Of a stretch of 64,000 nucleotides of DNA, positions 41,897 through 51,088 are shown piece after piece (the first letter of the stretch is position 1; each line of letters begins with the position of its first letter). Below the pieces are notes generated by a model. That model worked only from the letters and a program-made list of their open reading frames with translations, ran no database searches and was not told the origin of the DNA. Origin of the DNA: Gemmatimonadota bacterium (lineage in GTDB: Bacteria; Latescibacterota; UBA2968; UBA8231); the NCBI GenBank assembly GCA_028875335.1, contig JAPPEF010000331.1, positions 38,925-102,924 of the forward strand, read 5' to 3'. A program made the position numbers and the translations under genes.

Positions 41897-43747
41897 TTAA
41901 TATACGACCGCTAGGGTTCCTACGTACACGTTGCTTCCCTGGTCGGCATCGGCGACTAGTTGATAAACGTACAGGCCTGGAGGCACTACCTGTCCGGCAT
42001 CGTCAAGGCCCTTCCAGGATATAGCGTATTGCCCGTTGGCCTGCTCTACGGACCGGTGCCAAATTCGCTGGCCAGAAAGATCAAAGATCTCAACAGATAC
42101 CTGAATGGAGCGAATGACCTGTAGCAGGCTGTAGGATATTTCTACGGCGTCGTTCACTCCATCGCCGTTGGGTGTCAGATGGCGCTGCGAAATATCCACG
42201 GATGCAAGCAGGGATCTGTCCAGATTCCACTTCACCAGCAGGTCATCTGTATCGATGTCCGGCGTGGCATCTCCCGGCACGATGATCTGCGGTATATCTC
42301 CCTCCCGCTCGGTATCGAACACTCTGCCGGTGAAGCGCGTGCCGTACACCAGTACTTCGGTTTCAAAGTCCACTTCGAGCAAGGTTGCGTGTTCAGTTAT
42401 CCGGTTCTCTGGAAACGAGACCGCGAAACCATCTGCCCCCACATCCTCGGAGTATTCGACTGGATTGCCATTGATCCTGACTTCCTTGACTTCCGCTGGC
42501 AAAGGCGTAGCTACTTGCAGACCGTCAATGCCGCCATCCTCGGGCTCTAAGATAGCGCGCACCGCATAGGTGAAGCCCGTCTTTCTTCCGGGAGCGACGT
42601 GTTGGGGCGTCAACTCGGCTATGAATTCCCTGCCGAATAAAGGCGTGGAAAATTCCACTGATAGAGAATCAATCCGACTCCTGAACAGCGGAGAGAAGGA
42701 TTGAAAATCGATTCTGAATTGAATGTATTGTGCCGGAGCCAAAGCGATGAGGGGCTCCTTCCCAGTAGAAGGATAGGGAGCCGACCAGCCACTCCAATTT
42801 TCGGTATCGGGCTGGATGGATCCCTTTTCCGTCGGCCTGAGTTTTTTGTACTGGGCTTGTGTGACTCGTTCTTCTCCTTCTAGCCCTAGGCCAGTCAGAC
42901 GGTGGTACACGAAGGGGTCTTCTGTCTGCCCGGTGCGCGTGCGGATCAGCAGGGCACTGCCCGAATCGCTCAGAGCCGACCACGTCAGGTTGCCGAGACT
43001 GGCCCGGTCGCCCAGATCGATCACGTCTGACTCGTAGTGGCCCACGAGGGCGTAGCCATTGCCCCAGACCTCGAGTTCGTCAATCTCCCACAAGGTGGGA
43101 TCAGGCAAACTGATGGTGTCTGAGATGGCCACGTAGCGCACCACTTGCAAGGGGAGCTTTATACGGGCAAAAGGGTTCTCCGTCTGGGCCTTTTCCGCTA
43201 CTAGCTTCCAGTCTTTTACGACATTAAACCAGTGTCCTCGCAGGGGTAGTTTGAGTTCATCGAGACCGACTCCATCGTGGACCCAGACCTGGTAGCCTCT
43301 CATAAAGGCCCGTTCCAACCCTTCCCGGGGATAGAAGCTGAGGCTGTCCACGCCGAAAGGCCCTCCCAGGTCCAAGATCAGGGTTACGGGAAGATCCGCT
43401 TTGTTTACTCTCCGCTCCACGCTCCTGTCGGACAGATCTGGGAAAGCCGCACTGTGGTCGCCGTTGATAATCTTGGGCAACAATTCCACCCCTAGGCGAA
43501 AATCGGAGTTTATCCACCCTCCCCTGTCCATGGAGCTGAGGGACAAATTCTGGTTTGACACGAAGATGGGTTGCAGCCAACCCTCCTCCGCGGTGTCGTC
43601 CAGCCCCTCAAAACTACCTGCGGCACTCCACGGACGGTCCGCGGTTCCAACCGTCCATCTAGCAGTTCCGAAAGCCGATTCCGCAAAGAGCAATAAGGCA
43701 CAGCCCAGCGGCAGCAACAGGCTATATTTTCGCCTGTTCACGTTCAT
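41897..43747 (-). CDS. Secreted surface protein, discoidin-like N-terminus and FlgD/CHU_C-like C-terminus (paralogue 3)
   Basis: 616 residues with a signal peptide (cut near FGTA, residue 27). Residues ~85-230 form a beta-sandwich with VTLILDLGGPFGVDSLSFYP and VRYVAISD, like F5/8 type C (discoidin) modules. A second sandwich with RTRTGQTEDP and WSGWSAPYPSTG follows, then VLVYGTRFTGRVFDT. The last ~95 residues begin LTPNGDGVND and continue IFDLSGQRIW, the FlgD-Ig/CHU_C pattern linked to export and cell-surface attachment. It shares this order with the two paralogues upstream. Nine bases separate it from the barrel gene. Confidence 0.8.
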   Translation of the reverse strand: MNVNRRKYSLLLPLGCALLLFAESAFGTARWTVGTADRPWSAAGSFEGLDDTAEEGWLQPIFVSNQNLSLSSMDRGGWINSDFRLGVELLPKIINGDHSAAFPDLSDRSVERRVNKADLPVTLILDLGGPFGVDSLSFYPREGLERAFMRGYQVWVHDGVGLDELKLPLRGHWFNVVKDWKLVAEKAQTENPFARIKLPLQVVRYVAISDTISLPDPTLWEIDELEVWGNGYALVGHYESDVIDLGDRASLGNLTWSALSDSGSALLIRTRTGQTEDPFVYHRLTGLGLEGEERVTQAQYKKLRPTEKGSIQPDTENWSGWSAPYPSTGKEPLIALAPAQYIQFRIDFQSFSPLFRSRIDSLSVEFSTPLFGREFIAELTPQHVAPGRKTGFTYAVRAILEPEDGGIDGLQVATPLPAEVKEVRINGNPVEYSEDVGADGFAVSFPENRITEHATLLEVDFETEVLVYGTRFTGRVFDTEREGDIPQIIVPGDATPDIDTDDLLVKWNLDRSLLASVDISQRHLTPNGDGVNDAVEISYSLLQVIRSIQVSVEIFDLSGQRIWHRSVEQANGQYAISWKGLDDAGQVVPPGLYVYQLVADADQGSNVYVGTLAVVY

Positions 43748-43756
43748 CTCTTGCGC

Positions 43757-46372
43757 CTAACTGGAGCCGAGCCCGGCAAACACCACGATGAAAGCACTGG
43801 TGATGGTCTCTGGAGAATCTCTGTTTTCAAACTTCCTTCGCTCCCACTGGTGCCCGATGTTCATGATGACCTCATAGCCGAGGTAGTTGTTATTGATAGA
43901 AACCTGCGACGTGACGACGCTACCGAAAAAATCTCCTGTGCTACCCAGTGATTCCTCAAGGTCGTAGAACTGGGCCAACTCGGTACCCACTTCGATCCAG
44001 AGCTTTGGCATGGGTTGGGTTCTGACCGTCAAGATACCCATTTCAGTTAGATTGTGGACATCCGCTTCGCCTCTGATGAAGGCCGTGCTGCGGCGGTACA
44101 AGCTCCTAAATTTGGGGTGAACTTTGAAATCGCCGATCCAGAAAGCATAGTCGCATTTATTGACAATCCCGAGGAAGTGAGAATCCTTTAACTCCTCGAG
44201 TACTCCTCCGGTTCTGAGCGGCCTAGCGAAATTCTCGCCCTGCTGATTGTAAATCTCGTACTTGACCTTATTGGTCACATTGAAATTGGGGAGTCCCTTG
44301 TAATCGAAGCGCAGAAAGGCCGTGTTGATCACCACATCCTGCGCCACTAGGCGATCCTGAAAGGTTTGTATTCCCCCGAATGTACCGGGCGGGTGCGTCC
44401 AGATGAGCTGGTCGTCGATGAGATTGTCTTTGACGATTCGCAGGTTATTGAATATCTGCAATCGGCCTAGCTGGGCATAATCTTTGTCAAAGGTCACCAA
44501 TCCATAAAAATCTTTGCTTTCCCTTTCATCGGACCACAACCATTCCTTGGCATATCCGATCAGGACTTTTGCTTCGGGGGTGAGACGTCGCCCCATATAG
44601 CCATTGTACCCACGGTGATCCCGCTGGTAGGGATAGTCCGGCTCGTCATCGTCTTCAAAGCGATCAATAATGGTGTTGTGATCTAGGTCCATCCCAAATA
44701 GGAACTCCGGGGGATCCACCTCATAGCGCCAAAAGGGTTCATCGTAATCGGGCCGCAGATTGTTGTTCTGATTGAAATCCGAGATGAAATCGTTGTTTTC
44801 GTCCAGTCCGGGGAAGATGCCTCCGGCAGGGGGACCTCCCCGGGCCAATCCCTCTCCTTCGAGCGGCTGGTTGGCCCGCTGCCAGTCCGGCCACCGGTCC
44901 TGATCGTCGTTGTCATCGACGAACTCGTAGCGGTTGCGTTCCGCATTTGAATAGTCGATCTCTCCGGTCCGGTCCAGGATGAACATAGAGGTGGAATACC
45001 CTTCGTCGATACTGAATACTTCGCCAAAGCCAAACCAGGGATAGGCGACTTTGCGCGCGGCCAGAAAAAAGGCCTCTGAACGAGTAGAAGCGTGAGCGTG
45101 GCGCTCAAAGTTGATATTGGGGAACCGTCTCCAGCGATTGTTGATATCCAGCTCACCCCACACGGTGAATCCCATCAGGTCGTGCACTTCTAGTGTAAAT
45201 CCTATAATTTCGTTTCCCGTGGGCAGGCCGTAATCGAACTTGACTACCCTCTGATTCGAGCCGTCGTCGACATTCCCATCCGCCCGCACAACGGGCAAAA
45301 AGACCGGCTCTCCGAGGGCATTGGTCTGCAGATTCGAGGTGGCCTCAACGCGGAAATCGTTGGCCAGGACCAGTTCAAATCCTATTTTTCTTTTTAACTC
45401 GGGATCGGGAATCACATAGGTCAGGGTGATGGCTTCGATCCCATCCGCAGCCAAAGCTCCTCGCACCGGCAATCCCCCCTCTATGCGGGGTTCAATGGCC
45501 GCGGGTTCCATTTCATTGCCTCTATTGATGAATATCTGTTCGGAGAATAGTACTCCGCCCCCTTCCCCGTCCTCGGGCGAATCATCGGTGATGCGGATGG
45601 CGATCCAGCGGATGACATCTTGGTTTTGCACCGAAGTGAGTTGGCCTTCCTGAAAGCCGCTGAGCGGCAGGTCCGTAGAGGTGCGGCTGAAATGGGAGTT
45701 CACATAGGTAGCCCCTAGATTTACGAAGTCGCCCACCTGGACTGTGCCCCTGAAGCCAAAGAGGTTGTTAAAGTCCGTCATCCGGGTTTCGGGAACATCT
45801 ACATTTTGTCCTCGCGTCGGAAAATTGACTCTGGAACTCAGAAAGGTGAGCGCGTATTTGTCGGAGCGAAAATCCGCTTGGATACCGTTGAAAGCTGGTT
45901 TCGAGAACGTCATGGGCGTCAGGGTCGTTCTGATCTCATCGCCTAGCGTGACCGCCAAGTTGTACTGTCCTTGGGAAGTCCGCCCTATCACGACGTTGTT
46001 GAACCAATTGGAGTACCGGCCGCTCTTGAAAATGTTGCTGCCGAATGAGGTGGGGACTTCCTGGGTCCATTCGTAAATCTTCCAGCCCTTGGTGAGGTAT
46101 TTCCCGTACAGATCGTACCACCTAGTACCCTCTAAGCCGACATCCACGTAACGCTTGTACGGCTCTCTGGCGTAATTGCTGTACTTCCACCACGACCATC
46201 TATACTGATAGTAAAGTTCCTGACGCTGGTACCATTTCATCAAGGTCGGATCTAGGGCTTCGACTACCGGCTCCGGGCTAGACGGGACCGACCGTTGAGC
46301 GTCTCCCGTGGATGTGCTCAGACCAGTGAAGAGGAGGACTAGGCCCCACGCACCTCTGCATCGAATAGTCAT
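43757..46372 (-). CDS. Large putative outer-membrane beta-barrel protein, unknown function
   Basis: 871 residues with a signal peptide cut near GDAQ (residue 25). The N-terminal ~120 residues are rich in Tyr and Trp (WYQRQELYYQYRWSWWKYS). Residues ~120-240 and 600-871 alternate in the manner of amphipathic strands. In between lies an Asp/Asn-rich stretch (EFVDDNDDQDRW, PGLDENNDFISDFNQNNN) likely to bind calcium or form a surface loop. I recognise no family. Its place between two discoidin/CHU_C paralogues suggests it is their outer-membrane partner. GGGAG precedes the ATG. Confidence 0.6.
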   Translation of the reverse strand: MTIRCRGAWGLVLLFTGLSTSTGDAQRSVPSSPEPVVEALDPTLMKWYQRQELYYQYRWSWWKYSNYAREPYKRYVDVGLEGTRWYDLYGKYLTKGWKIYEWTQEVPTSFGSNIFKSGRYSNWFNNVVIGRTSQGQYNLAVTLGDEIRTTLTPMTFSKPAFNGIQADFRSDKYALTFLSSRVNFPTRGQNVDVPETRMTDFNNLFGFRGTVQVGDFVNLGATYVNSHFSRTSTDLPLSGFQEGQLTSVQNQDVIRWIAIRITDDSPEDGEGGGVLFSEQIFINRGNEMEPAAIEPRIEGGLPVRGALAADGIEAITLTYVIPDPELKRKIGFELVLANDFRVEATSNLQTNALGEPVFLPVVRADGNVDDGSNQRVVKFDYGLPTGNEIIGFTLEVHDLMGFTVWGELDINNRWRRFPNINFERHAHASTRSEAFFLAARKVAYPWFGFGEVFSIDEGYSTSMFILDRTGEIDYSNAERNRYEFVDDNDDQDRWPDWQRANQPLEGEGLARGGPPAGGIFPGLDENNDFISDFNQNNNLRPDYDEPFWRYEVDPPEFLFGMDLDHNTIIDRFEDDDEPDYPYQRDHRGYNGYMGRRLTPEAKVLIGYAKEWLWSDERESKDFYGLVTFDKDYAQLGRLQIFNNLRIVKDNLIDDQLIWTHPPGTFGGIQTFQDRLVAQDVVINTAFLRFDYKGLPNFNVTNKVKYEIYNQQGENFARPLRTGGVLEELKDSHFLGIVNKCDYAFWIGDFKVHPKFRSLYRRSTAFIRGEADVHNLTEMGILTVRTQPMPKLWIEVGTELAQFYDLEESLGSTGDFFGSVVTSQVSINNNYLGYEVIMNIGHQWERRKFENRDSPETITSAFIVVFAGLGSS

Positions 46373-46421
46373 TGTGAACTCCCTGCCAAGACTTCAGATA
46401 GGCAGATTATCAATATGTAGA

Positions 46422-48764
46422 TCAAAAGGCGACTCCGACGGTCTGGATAATGGCCGCGGCGTCTTGGCTAGCTTCTACCTCGACCCGACATATGTAGAGA
46501 CCGGGAGGAACGAGGTCTCCGGCCCCATCCGTGCCATCCCAGACGGCCCGGTGCGCACCGCTGATACCGCGCTGGGCCATCACTTCCCTGACAATTCTGC
46601 CAGACAGATCGTGCACTTTTACTGTGATGGGCTGAGCCCGGTCGATCTGGAATATCAAAAAGTCAATGTTCATCTGATCGTTTAGACCATCCCCATTGGG
46701 AGTGATAATCGCCGGAGCAATCTGCACATCGCCAACTAGCCGGTCCTGGATCGGTACGGTCACCACTAGCACATCGCTCATGGCCTCCGAGTCGGCGTCC
46801 CCGGAATCTACGGTCTGCCACAGCTTTCTGGAAGAATTACCGACCAATCCCTCGAATACTGTGTTGTTCAGAAAGACTTGGCTTTTGAACTCGACCTCTA
46901 CCAGCTTTGCAGACTTGATCGTCGAGGGAAGCTGGATTAGCAGAGAATCTGCTGTCGAATATACGGACAGGTCCTCCATCGCCAGCGGCTCAGAGGCGAC
47001 TTTTACCCCTATCAATTCAGCCTGGGCAGGAGTCCTGATGAGCACCTGATCAAAACCAAGGTCTCTGGCCGCGAACGAAGGGCGGATAAAGTATTTGAAC
47101 TCCTGGGGCTTTGCCGCTATGGCTGTATCCGGCCAGATCTCGGCGGTCAGGGTTCTGGCCAATGGGTCATCGAAAGAAAGCACTATCCGGTCCAAGCTAA
47201 CAGCCTGATCTGGTAGCGTACTTAAAAGTCTGGCTCGTATCTCTAGGTACTGGCGCGGACTAGGAGAGGCAAAGGGGGCACCAGAATGGAGATAGGGTTT
47301 GCTCCACGGGCTCCAAGTTTGGGGGTCGGGCACCAACTCCACGATAGGATCGGCTTCTTTGCGGAATTTGGGCAGACTCTCCCACTTTTCTTTAGTAAGT
47401 TCATTTCCCTTTTTGTCGAAATAATGCAATTTCTCGCCCAATTGATCGCCCGTCCGCGTGCTGATCTCCAGCTTAGTCCCCGGCGGGATATCCGCTTCCC
47501 ACGCGATCGATAACATATTTTTGGAGCGACCAAGGTTGAGTAGGCCCGAAGTCATGGACACGCCTGGAATATACCCTTCACCATAGGCCTGAATTTCTAG
47601 GGTTTTGAAGCGTCCATAGGTACCCGTATCCCTGACATTGTTTCTGTGTGAAAAGAAGATGTGTTGTACTGGTCGAGAAGAAAAAGTATCTTCAAAAGTG
47701 AGAAATCCCACGGAGTTATCATCGAGAGACCCCACCTCTTCCCACACGAAACTTCCCATGACGTTTTCCGTGCCGAGTTGGGCCGTTGGCCCTAGGGTGC
47801 CGTCGGAGATGAATAGCTTGTAGCCAAACAGCGGGTCTACTCTGGAACCTTGGTGCACTCGGGCCGATACAATTCGGATGGTATCCACCCAGAACAGCGC
47901 TCCTAGGTTCATGTTGACCCAGCCTTTCTCGGTCCAATCGAGAAACCCGGCACTTGAGTTCCAGTAGGTATCAAAGCGTCCGTCCAGCACCTCGTTATTA
48001 GTCAATATGCGGCGATCGCCGCCGGGACTCGCCTGAATGGCCAGACCGCCGCGCTCCACCGTTCCCAGTACCACGTTGTCGCCGAGGGTGTGGACTTCAA
48101 CTTCGCCCAGACGCGCGTCTCCGAACGGGGCTGTGACTTGGATCAGCACAAAGCCGACCAGTTGCCTAGGCTCTTCTGCCGTGCTGCGAGCTGTGCCAAG
48201 CTGGCCCAAGGGATATTCTAGCTCGTAGGCAAAATTCGGCTGAGTGGTCTGTCCGACGACCAAGTACTCTTTTTTGCCCGACCCAGAGTAGAGCGCTTCC
48301 TCGCCGGTGGAGGTATAGACCTTGAACATTCTGAACGGCTCGCCCTGAGGTGAAAATTTCAACGCGATCTTGGTAGCAGAAACCAATCGACCCAAGTCGA
48401 GTTCAACCCACCAAGTATCCATATCGTCGTCTGGATCGGGTGCCCACCAAGTATCCACCTCGCCGTCAAAGATGTTGGCTGCTCGGGCGGGATTGGAGCC
48501 GACACCAGATATTCCCCCCCATTTGGTCGGTTTATTTCCCTCGCGCTCGACGACAAACTCACCGGCGTTGAGACTTGCGTTGATATTCTTTTGGATGAAT
48601 TTGGGCTTTACGAGGCCGTCCCTCGACAGTTCCAGCGTCCCGACGGGAAAGACCCACTTCTCCCAGTCGGCTTTGGACCCGAATGCTATCGTGTCGGCTT
48701 GGGCCATGCCGGTCAAAAGGCCGACAATTGCCACGAGACTCGTCCATATATGCGATCGCATCAT
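46422..48764 (-). CDS. Secreted surface protein, discoidin-like and FlgD/CHU_C-like (paralogue 2, long form)
   Basis: 780 residues from the ATG at 48764, which is supported by GAGG eight bases upstream; a GTG at 48773 is also in frame. A signal peptide is followed by two discoidin-like modules, DTWWVELDLGRLVSATKIAL and the GWVNMNLGALFWVDTIRIV region, the extra one accounting for its greater length. The STRTGDQLGEK segment, WSPWSKPYLHSG and VFLNNTVFEGLVGN follow in the same order as in the paralogues. The C-terminus begins ITPNGDGLND and ends VHDLSGRIVRE and PPGLYICRV. It is probably a surface-exposed glycan or protein binder. Confidence 0.8.
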   Translation of the reverse strand: MMRSHIWTSLVAIVGLLTGMAQADTIAFGSKADWEKWVFPVGTLELSRDGLVKPKFIQKNINASLNAGEFVVEREGNKPTKWGGISGVGSNPARAANIFDGEVDTWWAPDPDDDMDTWWVELDLGRLVSATKIALKFSPQGEPFRMFKVYTSTGEEALYSGSGKKEYLVVGQTTQPNFAYELEYPLGQLGTARSTAEEPRQLVGFVLIQVTAPFGDARLGEVEVHTLGDNVVLGTVERGGLAIQASPGGDRRILTNNEVLDGRFDTYWNSSAGFLDWTEKGWVNMNLGALFWVDTIRIVSARVHQGSRVDPLFGYKLFISDGTLGPTAQLGTENVMGSFVWEEVGSLDDNSVGFLTFEDTFSSRPVQHIFFSHRNNVRDTGTYGRFKTLEIQAYGEGYIPGVSMTSGLLNLGRSKNMLSIAWEADIPPGTKLEISTRTGDQLGEKLHYFDKKGNELTKEKWESLPKFRKEADPIVELVPDPQTWSPWSKPYLHSGAPFASPSPRQYLEIRARLLSTLPDQAVSLDRIVLSFDDPLARTLTAEIWPDTAIAAKPQEFKYFIRPSFAARDLGFDQVLIRTPAQAELIGVKVASEPLAMEDLSVYSTADSLLIQLPSTIKSAKLVEVEFKSQVFLNNTVFEGLVGNSSRKLWQTVDSGDADSEAMSDVLVVTVPIQDRLVGDVQIAPAIITPNGDGLNDQMNIDFLIFQIDRAQPITVKVHDLSGRIVREVMAQRGISGAHRAVWDGTDGAGDLVPPGLYICRVEVEASQDAAAIIQTVGVAF

Positions 48765-48790
48765 ATCGCTCACCTCAATCGGTTAGACGA

Positions 48791-50587
48791 TCAGTAGATC
48801 ACCGCTATGAGTGCAACCATGTCTCCTTCGCCCCTATCGGCGTCGACTGATATGCGGCTGATGTATAATCCCGGAACTACCAATTGCCCACTATTATCCA
48901 GACCGTTCCAATCCAAGGCATAAATTCCGCTCACTTCTGTACCCGAGTACAAATCGCGGACCAGCCGGCCCGAAAGGTCGTAGATCGACACAGTGACCGG
49001 AACCTCCTTGGTCAACTTGAGAATCTGGTAGTGAATGGAGGCCAGATCGTTCACGCCGTCGCCGTTGGGAGTGAACGGATTGGGGACAACGCGCCCGCCC
49101 GCGACAATGGTCTCTCCGAGCGATACGGCCACTGCCAAGTCGTTGTTGGGTAAATCCGGGGACGTATCCCCGGCGGTAATGGGCTGCGGCAATTCTGCTG
49201 TCTGGGTATCGAAGACCTTGCCGGTAAAACGCGTCCCGTACACCAGAACCGCCCCTTTAAAACTCAACTCCACCGGAGTGGTATCCACGACCCGATGATT
49301 AGAGAAGCGGACCACCATGCGGTCGTCGGTGATTTCCTCGGTGAAATCCACCACTGATGCGCCGCCGATTTTCAGTTCCTCAATTGTGGCCCGAGAAGGA
49401 GTAGCAATCTCCAAGGCGTCGAACCCCGTATCGCTTTCCTCGACTTTGGCCCGCACCACATAGGTAAACAGGGTGGGTTCTCCAGCGTTGACTTCCAGCG
49501 GCCCGACTTCGCCCCAAACGAAACGCGCTACCGGAGGGGTGGAAAATTCGAACGCCAGCGAGTCGAGCCGCGCTCCCTGAGTGAAAAAATCACTGGCAAA
49601 CTCACACTTGAACTGGAAGTAGCGCCGAGGTTCGGTGAAGACCACCTGTTCTCCAGATGCACGGGTGTACACCGGAGACCAAGGACTCCAGTTCTCTGCG
49701 TCTGGAGCTTTTTCCCGCTCGGCTTCTTTCAGGCTATTGTAATCGTCTGCGAACACCTCAATCCGTTCGGTCTCGAGTCCTTTTTCTGTTATTTGGTAGT
49801 ATTTAAGGGGATCGGGCGTGGCTCCGGTGCGGGTAAAGATCTGCACCGAGGCTCGAGGTTGCTCTTCTGCGGCCCACTTCAACTGGCCAAAATTGGCCAG
49901 TTCGCCCAAGTCTATCACCTGCGAAGTGTAGTTTGCTTGGGGGACAAAGCCGCGGCTGTACACCTCTAGCTCGGCAATTTCCCAGGGCAATGGCGTGGTG
50001 AATACAATTCGGACATGGCGCACGTACTGGGATGGAATTCTCACCTGCACGGTACTGTCGGTGTTTTTCTCGACCCTTTCCACTAGGACCCACTGCAGCA
50101 CCCCGCCAACCTGCATTTCCGCGCTACCATCGTTGATGTACACCTCGTACCCCTTCAGGAACTTGTCGCTGAAGGTTGGGCTGGGGTAGAAGCGAATTCT
50201 CTCGACTCCACCGAAAATCGAGCCCAGATCCAGGTCCATCCTGCCTCCCACTTGCCGGGCCCTACTCCCGTCAAAAACCGTGTTTGCATCCCCGTCTATC
50301 ATGTTGTTGAGGTTGCCAGCCTGGCGCACAGATGGCTGAGGTGTGGACATACCTCCCCCTCTCCCTTGGGCACCAAGGCTCAGATTTTCCGTGGCTTCGG
50401 TGCGCCGGGGCTGAATCCACCCTGGATCCGTGGTGGTATCAATGCTTTCCATGGTACCCATAGCTTCCCAGGGGTTCTGCTCGTTGCCGATGACCAAAAC
50501 TTCCACGCCCGAGGCGCTTTTGGCAGAGATCAGTGCCAGCAAAACCCAAGTGGATACCAGCAGGACTTTTCGCCCAATCGGCTCCAT
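48791..50587 (-). CDS. Secreted surface protein, discoidin-like and FlgD/CHU_C-like (paralogue 1)
   Basis: 598 residues from ATG 50587. A longer TTG-started frame (50638) would run through an intergenic hairpin and overlap the lipoprotein gene, so the shorter start with GCGGGAA upstream is preferred. The signal peptide ends SASG. A discoidin-like module (RMDLDLGSIFGGVERIRFYP, VRHVRIVFT) follows, then FTRTGATPDP, NWSPWSPVYTRASG and VLVYGTRFTGKVFDT, which is nearly identical to the same segment of paralogue 3. The C-terminal domain opens FTPNGDGVND. Its function is inferred from architecture only. Confidence 0.8.
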   Translation of the reverse strand: MEPIGRKVLLVSTWVLLALISAKSASGVEVLVIGNEQNPWEAMGTMESIDTTTDPGWIQPRRTEATENLSLGAQGRGGGMSTPQPSVRQAGNLNNMIDGDANTVFDGSRARQVGGRMDLDLGSIFGGVERIRFYPSPTFSDKFLKGYEVYINDGSAEMQVGGVLQWVLVERVEKNTDSTVQVRIPSQYVRHVRIVFTTPLPWEIAELEVYSRGFVPQANYTSQVIDLGELANFGQLKWAAEEQPRASVQIFTRTGATPDPLKYYQITEKGLETERIEVFADDYNSLKEAEREKAPDAENWSPWSPVYTRASGEQVVFTEPRRYFQFKCEFASDFFTQGARLDSLAFEFSTPPVARFVWGEVGPLEVNAGEPTLFTYVVRAKVEESDTGFDALEIATPSRATIEELKIGGASVVDFTEEITDDRMVVRFSNHRVVDTTPVELSFKGAVLVYGTRFTGKVFDTQTAELPQPITAGDTSPDLPNNDLAVAVSLGETIVAGGRVVPNPFTPNGDGVNDLASIHYQILKLTKEVPVTVSIYDLSGRLVRDLYSGTEVSGIYALDWNGLDNSGQLVVPGLYISRISVDADRGEGDMVALIAVIY

Positions 50588-50603
50588 GCTTCGCATTCCC
50601 GCT

Positions 50604-50620
50604 GGGCGGAGAATCCGCCC
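50604..50620 (-). promoter_or_regulatory. Hairpin between the lipoprotein and paralogue 1 genes
   Basis: On the minus strand GGGCGGA and TCCGCCC form a perfect seven-base stem with a three-base loop, between the lipoprotein stop (50628) and the likely start of paralogue 1. There is no T-tract. It may stabilise the upstream message or set relative expression. Confidence 0.45.
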
Positions 50621-50627
50621 GCTTAGC

Positions 50628-50999
50628 TTATTCTTCAACCTCTACGGTGAAGAAGCCGCCGTGCCAAGGATTGGTGAGGATGAGGAGGGACTGCCCCTTT
50701 GAAACGGAGCCAGCCCAATTGGCGTCTTCTCTATCTGTTCGAACGATGCCGACGTCAAAGCTTACCGCACCATCTGTCGGATTGCATTCGATGGTCCGTT
50801 CGCGCCCAGCGTCCAAGACGAAATCCTGAAAGCACGCACCAATGGTAATCTGGAGATCAAAGTTCGACTTGTTGTCGAATTTGACTAGTTCAGTCCTGCC
50901 AGTGGATCCCGAAGGCCCGGTAGAAAGATCGACCTCTTCGCAGGCGACTAAAGCGCAGATGCTCGTCAACGCCGCAATGGCAAGTGCGTAGATTTTCAC
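50628..50999 (-). CDS. Small lipoprotein, unknown function
   Basis: 123 residues. The signal peptide ends in LVAC (Cys20), so it is lipid-anchored. The mature part is a small beta-rich domain with two further cysteines (GACF and IECN) that could form a disulfide. It ends GGFFTVEVEE. No family recognised. The GTG start follows GGGAGA. A 16-base perfect hairpin lies just upstream in the leader. It precedes the three surface paralogues and may be an accessory lipoprotein of that cluster. Confidence 0.75.
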   Translation of the reverse strand: MKIYALAIAALTSICALVACEEVDLSTGPSGSTGRTELVKFDNKSNFDLQITIGACFQDFVLDAGRERTIECNPTDGAVSFDVGIVRTDREDANWAGSVSKGQSLLILTNPWHGGFFTVEVEE

Positions 51000-51016
51000 G
51001 GCTGTTCTCCCATTGT

Positions 51017-51058
51017 ATAGATTGAAGGGATGAGAAAAATCCCATCCCTTCAATCTAT
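51017..51058 (-). promoter_or_regulatory. 16-base perfect hairpin in the lipoprotein leader
   Basis: ATAGATTGAAGGGATG (51017-51032) is exactly complementary to 51043-51058, with a 10-base loop. It lies between the CBM9-like gene and the lipoprotein, and its minus-strand end is only a few bases from the GGGAGA ribosome-binding site. No U-tract follows, so it looks like a processing or stabilising hairpin rather than a classic terminator. Confidence 0.7.
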
Positions 51059-51088
51059 CTGAAGACCAGTCTAAAAAGCGCTAGGTCT

